Assembly: GCA_016785225.1 (NCBI GenBank)
Contig: JAFBJZ010000635.1
Location: 3,439,501 to 3,503,500 of the forward strand
From: Psettodes erumei
Taxonomy: Eukaryota; Chordata; Actinopteri; Pleuronectiformes; Psettodidae
DNA length: 64,000 bases
Reading direction: 5' to 3'
In this document: positions 57,701-64,000 of the stretch, in pieces
Position numbering within the stretch: the first letter of the stretch is position 1
How the letters are laid out: each line of letters starts with the position of its first letter
Translations under genes and position numbers: made by a program
The notes under the pieces: model-generated
What the model was told of the DNA's origin: nothing
The model's input: only the letters and a program-made list of their open reading frames with translations
Database searches by the model: none

Positions 57701-60700
57701 GATCACACACATGATATGAGATGTCAAACTTAGTAAGATGTAAAACACAGAAACAGTCAAGTGGTTAGGCCGCTTTTTTTCTTCTTCTTTTTTTTGCTCA
57801 GCATGGAAAATGTGACTGATCGTGGTGTGATACTCGCTGGCCCAGATCAGACACCCAAACCACTTCCTGTCTTCAGCAAGATGCAGATTCAAAGTTCATT
57901 TAAAGACAGCAAGGGAAGCGCCCAACCTTATGCAACCTTAGAAACCAGTTGTCATACATTCATTCATTTAGCGAAGACCCAGGAGACTGTTTGAATTACA
58001 AATTAGCCTGGTCACTAATTGCTGTTTTTAGTCTTTTAATATGCAAAAGACTGCCCCATCGCTCCCAGTACTGCATCCCATCTGGCCGTTAGCTTCGCTT
58101 GTCTTTCAGCGCTGCGGATTTAAGAAATGGAAAAATGTCGCTGCTGATGGTTTCTGAGAAGGAATGGCACAGATGGGCCCACTGCAGACTCAACAGCTTG
58201 AAAAGCAACATGTTCAGCGACGGCAAGGACGGACACTGCCAAAGATTCAACAGCCCGTCAACCTATGGCCGTTTTTTGTTGGTTTTTTTTAACTTTCTGC
58301 ATATTAATCAGCTTCCAGTCCGTTTCGGTCTGTAACACAGAGCGACACAGGGCTTCAAACGTGTTTGACCTCCTGAAAGTTGACGGGCTGATTATCTCTC
58401 CTGCCGTCATTTTAAATCTACTTCATTAGCTTCATTAGGCAGCGTAATTGAATGAGCGAGATTTTAACCAAGCAACGACACAGCTCTCCAAAGTAACATG
58501 CTGTTCATCATTAACGCTCGGGCTCTGAGACTATCATTGTACAAACTGTCTGAGCTTCCACAGCCCCAAAAAAATACCAACAACAAAAAACCCACCGTCA
58601 GCCCAGTCTGTCAGTGCATTATGGTGCCTTCTTCTGAAATACTGTCACACCATGACTGCCTTTGTTTATCTTTTAATTTACTGGATGGAAAAAAACATTT
58701 CCCGTGTAAACTTTTGCACAAACTGACAACATGTGACAAAACCTGAGTTTGACGCGTATTTTAGGTTTGAAGCATCAAATGGTGAGAAAAACCCTGAAAC
58801 CGTCGCTCTACACTGTATGAGTTACAGATAAATGACTCAAAAACACATGCAACAAAATGTCCCACAAAACCCAAATGTTTTTACGGGCTAATTTATCTGC
58901 CTCAGCTGCTTTATCTCTTACTCCTCAACTGACTTTTCAAACCCTTTCAGGCCTCAGGTGTTCATTGAACACTTCTTCAGTTCTGCGAACACACGCAACA
59001 CTAACTGGTCAAACACTGAGTTTAGCTTTTCAGAAATTCCCCCTCAACAGACGCGTGTGTTTATCACACACTGTAGGCTTCAAGTCGCTTCAGGTCTGCA
59101 CATCTAACCAACAACTAAACATTAACTTCCAATTTCCCCAATTTCAACTATTCATGCAGTATTTATTCAAGCTGCTTTCAGCGTTTACTGTTCGGCCAAC
59201 GCTGCGGCCGCCATCTACTTTTAGTCTCGATGCTTGAACTTCCTTCAGCACTTTTGTTTCAGCCACCGTTTTAACATCTTTCAGCATCTGTACTTTGACT
59301 GTCACTTCAGCCTCTTCAGCTCTGTGAAGAGCAGGCACATGTAAAATTACTTTTTACTACTAGATTTTTGGTTGTACTCAATGAAATCAGACTTGAACAG
59401 AAATTGTGATTATAACATCAAGAGTGGAATATCTAAAACAAATCAGACAGTCAGAGGGACTGCATCTTTACATTAGAGAAACAACCTAAACAGACATTTA
59501 AAAGAAACATAGGAACGGCCTTAAACCATAAAAAATGACTTAAACCATTGCACCCGTGTTAGGAAGGCTACGTTATGATTATTTATAACACATTTCCTGA
59601 GTCGTTCTGTGATACCCACCTCCTGCAAAACCACCTCACAACCCTGAGGGGAGTTCCAGCGGAATTAAATTTTAAAAAATCATCTGGCTCTTTAAGTGTT
59701 GCCTGGGAGGAGAGGAGGTCAGCCGCTGTGACGGATTACCGAGCAGAAGTAAGGTTTACACCTAACAATAACAGCTCCATCACTGAACTCAAAACAACCC
59801 TATTTTCTCTGAGTTGAGCTCGTCTGCTCAGTATTATTCATTCATGTTGGCATGTCCCTTTTGCCCGAGGAGGGGGGGGGGTGACTCATCTTCACGGTCA
59901 CTTAGCAACAACCAAATATTGTTTAGTTAACAATGAAAAAAAAGTTTAAACACTCGCTCTCTCCTTACTTACGATTACTTTCACATTTATAGTGTGTAAA
60001 AGTCAGTAATCCCTGAGATGTTGTATTACCAGACGTGTGCACAGTGGTCGTGTGTGTCTGTGTGTGTGTGTGTGTGTGTTTGTGTGTGCACTTGTAATTT
60101 TGTTGTTCCTACCTCATGCTTTGATTAAATGTGAGATAATCATCTCAAGAATAGCAAATATTGTCATTCTGCCTACAGTGGAGGCCCAGTCTAATTCTGA
60201 CCTTATCCCAGAATGGAAGCATATCACACACACTCGGATGGATTTAGACGACTGAGGGTATTAGATTATGCCCCCCCCTTGATATTTATACCCATTGCCC
60301 ACAGTAAGTGCCTGTTTATTAAACTTTTTTCTCAGAGATTATAAACCAAACCTCTCCGCCACGGCTCTCAGCAACTCATCAAAAAGCTCCCGCTGCCCTC
60401 AACCTCTGAAACAAACACCAGGATAACACAATATAAATAACAATGACTCTCTCTGCTCCCTTTGCTAATCACATCTAAATAGCAACTGTTTCTAGGACAG
60501 GGGGGTCACCTGCTGCATGTCTGTGAGGGAGCCAGGGCTTTTTAGCTCTGCATGGCTGTCCCCAAGGGGGACAGAGGTTTACCCTCTGTTGGCAGCTGTC
60601 TCCGTGCTTTGGGAACGGATAGCTCTGGACTATATCTGCAATAATAGTAATAATAATACTGTGAGAGGCAAAGTAAAACAAGTTCATAATCACGGGACCT

Positions 60701-61668
60701 TTTGCTGGAATACAAGTTAACAATTATGTGGCTTTGCTGAAAGTGAATGTGTATGATTTTTGGCTCTTTATTGAAAACGATCTGCAAATAGCGCGAGTTT
60801 CTATGTTTAGCGCTGTCTCTTCTTTATCTCTGCAGAGCCGCAGCAGCTAATGCTCACTCCTCCTCCTGTCTTATTCTACACAAGCTGTTGTGGCTGTTAG
60901 AAATGTACAACGCTTCACTTCCAGTATGACGGAGGATGATTTTGCAAGGAACGACTTACCAGACACCAGCTGTATAGAATAGCAAACGGGAAACCTTTAT
61001 TTCTGAATCGGCTGCTGAATAACAGATCTGCTCAATCAAGAGAAAACAGGCAGTTAACTTCCACACTGGGATTCTAGGGGGCCTTAAAGTTAAGGGTTAG
61101 GCAAATCTCAACTCAATATTCACTCGCTTTGTTGTGGAGCTTTCATCTGCATCTCATGGTCTTGGGTTTGGAGCAAACTCCCTCTGCTCATGAAAACTGT
61201 GACATGTGGTTGAGAGCTCTGGGAGTTTTTAGTCCAGCTACTGTTTCTGTGGCTGAAAGGCAACATGTACAATCGCTGTTGGTGTGTGAACAGGGAGAAA
61301 ACTTTTCAAAACAGATCATAGATCATAAAGAGGCGGGAAGTGTTTGATGTTACAAACCATATGTTGTCACTGTCAACAGAAACAGAGCTCTGTTTTCTGT
61401 CCTGTGTGTCCACCTATTTTTCCAGATAATGTTTTTTAGCAGTAAGAACTGTGTCAACTTACAACAATTCAGTTCTTCAGTTTATCTGCAACCTTCAAAA
61501 CCACTTAATTTGGTGATATGTGGTTTCCCCTGAAAAGCGCTGATATATATCTATATGTTATTGTTATTCTGCTGTTTCCAGCCAACATAACTCACTAAAT
61601 AATACTAAATACTTTCTCTGAGTCACGTTGAGAAACTAAAGATGTCCTTTCGTGTTCCTCTTTCACAG
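54778..61668. other. Intergenic upstream of dusp10, no gene seen
   Basis: Mostly AT-rich unique DNA with an A10 run near 56983 and a TG microsatellite at 60050-60088. The 126-codon plus ORF at 58857-59237 has no domain. A moderately GC block at 58080-58340 has conserved-element texture but no decisive motif. Confidence 0.65.
60050..60088. repeat. Interrupted (TG)n microsatellite
   Basis: TG tract of about 39 bp with one C and one T interruption. Confidence 0.9.
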
Positions 61669-61773
61669 ACTGTAAAAAATGGAAGCTGATGCGTACGCAA
61701 ATGGCCGGAGACGAGAGACGGAGGAAGAGGAGGAGAGAGTGGCGACAGAGACGAAAGCAGGGAAGCAGTGGCG
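61669..61773 (+). other. Exon-like segment of unknown gene
   Basis: A 105-nt segment flanked by a pyrimidine-rich acceptor CCTCTTTCACAG (AG at 61667-61668) and a consensus donor GCG|GTGAGT (GT at 61774-61775). One frame is open throughout (phase 1 at both ends, very basic: ERRRKRRREWRQRRK). A second frame has an ATG in good context at 61679 and stays open to the donor. Neither resembles a family I know. It could be a coding exon, a non-coding RNA exon, or chance. Confidence 0.3.
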
Positions 61774-64000
61774 GTGAGTGATATGTGTCATTTGGTGATG
61801 TCATGCATCCGAGCGTCCAGGGTGACGGCGGCCGTAGCAACAGCCTGAGTCAGAGGGTGACATCAACGCCACAAGCTGTCAGACAGGTTGTGAAAGGGCT
61901 TAAGTCCCACGCTCCCATTGTCCTCTGGTTAATGCTGTTATTCAGCCCTGCCACCGGCCTTACCATTTGTTAATCTGACCTAACACACAGTCAGAGACAT
62001 GGGGGACAAAGACACACAAACAGCAAATTTATTTAAAGGCCAGTGGTGAAATGTCAGCCCTGTAATACACCATCACAGCTTTTTTTCTTTTTTCTTTTTG
62101 AATACAACAGAAGAAGCACACAGTTTTGAGAGAGGCCAGGCAACATTTACTGGCAGACACATTCAATAAAGGTTCCAATTGTTTAGCTTGTTGTTTGGTT
62201 TCTATAAAATGCTGACTAATGTTGAATTTGTGGTGTATAAAAACAAGTCTGGTGTGGTGGTGATATTCTGTATTTTCCTCACTTTTTTCTCTGAAATTCC
62301 TCAACACAGTGTTCTCCTAGTTAATGCAGAAATGCTACAGGTCGATGTTATGACCAGCACTTTTAATTATTTTTTTTACTTCAGATTTATTGACCCCATA
62401 CGCCATCTTTAGTCTGCTAACAGTTGCTTATTAGCAGTAAACACACAGTACAGCTGGCGCTGATGAGAATGTGATTGGTTTTGTTGGTGTTTGGCCATAA
62501 ATGGAAGCTCAGACCTGATGGTAATACTGGATGACAAATTTAGAGAATCACTAAAGTTATTATAATTAATCCAGAGGGCAATGTGAACATCTGAACCAGA
62601 TTTTGTGATGGTCCATCAAATAGAAAGAATTTTCTGGTGACCTTGGACAGACCTTCAGGTATCTCACCAAATAAGTGAAAACTCTGAATGAAACTTACCG
62701 GATCAGCCTCGCGTCCTTATTTTTGTTTGGGTTTTTTTTTCTTCTAATGCATTTTATAACCTGTTGCCCTTTAGGCATTAAATAATTAAATATCTAAATG
62801 ACAAATTCTAACTGATGCCAGCGTTACATAATATGATTGAGAGATGGATGAGTAAAGGTGGAAATTTAGAGGCAGGCAGGCAGACAACCAGACAGACCAC
62901 GCTCTCCAGCTCCCACCTTCACTCAGAATGCACCAGACTTTGTTGTATTTTCCAACCACACAATCACCCACTATATGCAAAGCCTGGCGTACACCGACAA
63001 ACTAGACTTCTTTGGGTCAGGTCAAGCTCGTTGCACTTCCACAGAATTACCATTTGAATAGGGATGGCATGAGTCATCGCGCACATATACACCTGTGTGA
63101 GTCAGTGTGGTCTGTACTCAGTCGACAGGTTGATTTCAGGAAAACCATTTCAAGGAACTGTTCGACCTTTACCAAAAATGATACCTGTAGAGTTCCAGAG
63201 GATTTCACTAAGTGCCAAGCACACCTCGTCTGCAGACTGCAGGTTTGTTGAGCGTGTGGGTGTGCTGGTGGATGATGTCACCTTGATGATATCACTTCTC
63301 AGCTAGTATAAATACCCATTATGTTTTCTTCATTTTTGAAAAAAGGGGAAAATAGTGGGAAGTGAGAATCTAAGATTACATGTTTTGCTGAAAACGGGAG
63401 TCATTATCCTCCCCTGTGTAGTCATAACACTCACCGGCGGGCCAAGAAAAGGGCATAAATTAAACGATTACGTCATGAGAATTCACACAAAGGGTGCCCA
63501 CATGTTGAACAAAAGCAAATTTGATCTTCCAGGTGCTCTATTCACACATTCAGACTCTTCGACGTAACTCTTTTCAAATAATAACAAAAAAAGAAACCTT
63601 TTAAGGCTGAGAGAGAGCTCGGACTTCAAAACATCAAGTGGAAATGTGCTGCGCAGATACATTACATCAAATACACTCAACAGATTGCAGGTAGCTAGAG
63701 TGCCCCCTGCAGGAGAGGGCTATAATAACTCAGCAGGAAGAAAACCTTTATTTAGAGTGTAGCAGAATATTCAGTACAGAGTTTGGGAACATCTTTTCTT
63801 GGACTTGCAACTTAATTTTTTTTTAGCCATAGTAACAGCACGGCTCCAGTGATGGCACCAGGTCACAGCCAGTCACAGCCACTTTGGTCCGGGCTCAGTT
63901 ATCTCAACAACTATCAGACTGACTGTCACACAATTTTGGTCCAGACGTTCACGTCCCCTTCAGGATAAATTGTGATCATTTTTGGCGATCTTTTATTTTT
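61774..64000. other. Intergenic, no gene seen
   Basis: Unique DNA without a recognisable exon. A TATAAATA word at 63307-63314 follows a TGATGTCACC-type sequence, but nothing downstream looks like a gene before the window ends. Confidence 0.6.

Noticed and set aside
58857..59237. 126-codon plus-strand ORF
   Set aside because: Composition and translation look random, with no family similarity that I recognise. The flanking sequence may be an unclassified repeat.
63307..63314. TATAAATA box
   Set aside because: No initiator, CpG context or downstream exon visible before the window ends; AT-rich words like this are expected by chance.

Overview
The window looks like a gene-poor stretch of a teleost fish genome, most likely a percomorph. 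The reasons are GT-AG introns, abundant (CA/TG)n microsatellites, a decayed Tc1-like transposase fragment, and several old copies of interspersed repeats that I recognise from memory as common in percomorph fishes. The only protein-coding gene I can establish is dusp10 (dual-specificity phosphatase 10, MKP-5), on the minus strand. Its three coding exons (53294-52511, 49549-49181, 48189-47924) join in frame into a 472-residue protein.

Layout. Positions 1 to about 1000 hold a CpG-containing, promoter-like block and a TAGC-rich repeat. From about 1 to 44 kb I find no convincing coding exon. This is the interval downstream of dusp10. It holds unique sequence, scattered blocks dense in developmental transcription-factor motifs (candidate conserved non-coding elements), old repeat copies, microsatellites and the Tc1 fragment at 41.6-42.0 kb. 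From about 44.1 to 47.9 kb lies the probable dusp10 3' UTR, with several possible poly(A) signals, two Pumilio-type sites and one perfect miR-25/92-family 8-mer. The gene body covers 47.9-54.6 kb. It includes a predicted non-coding first exon ending at 54422 with a strong splice donor, and a CpG-rich promoter containing an 11-bp perfect inverted repeat and CCAAT boxes, directly beside an 87-bp (TG)n tract. From 54.8 to 64 kb lies upstream intergenic DNA with one exon-like segment at 61669-61773 on the plus strand.

How it fits together. From family knowledge, DUSP10 removes phosphate from JNK and p38 MAP kinases. In mammals it sits between large gene-poor intervals (HLX on one side, HHIPL2 on the other), and the same architecture seems to be present here. 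The non-coding flanks are therefore plausible cis-regulatory territory for dusp10 or more distant genes, but that is inferred from sequence appearance without any alignment. I found no sign of a novel multi-gene system, CRISPR array, tRNA, rRNA or viral element.
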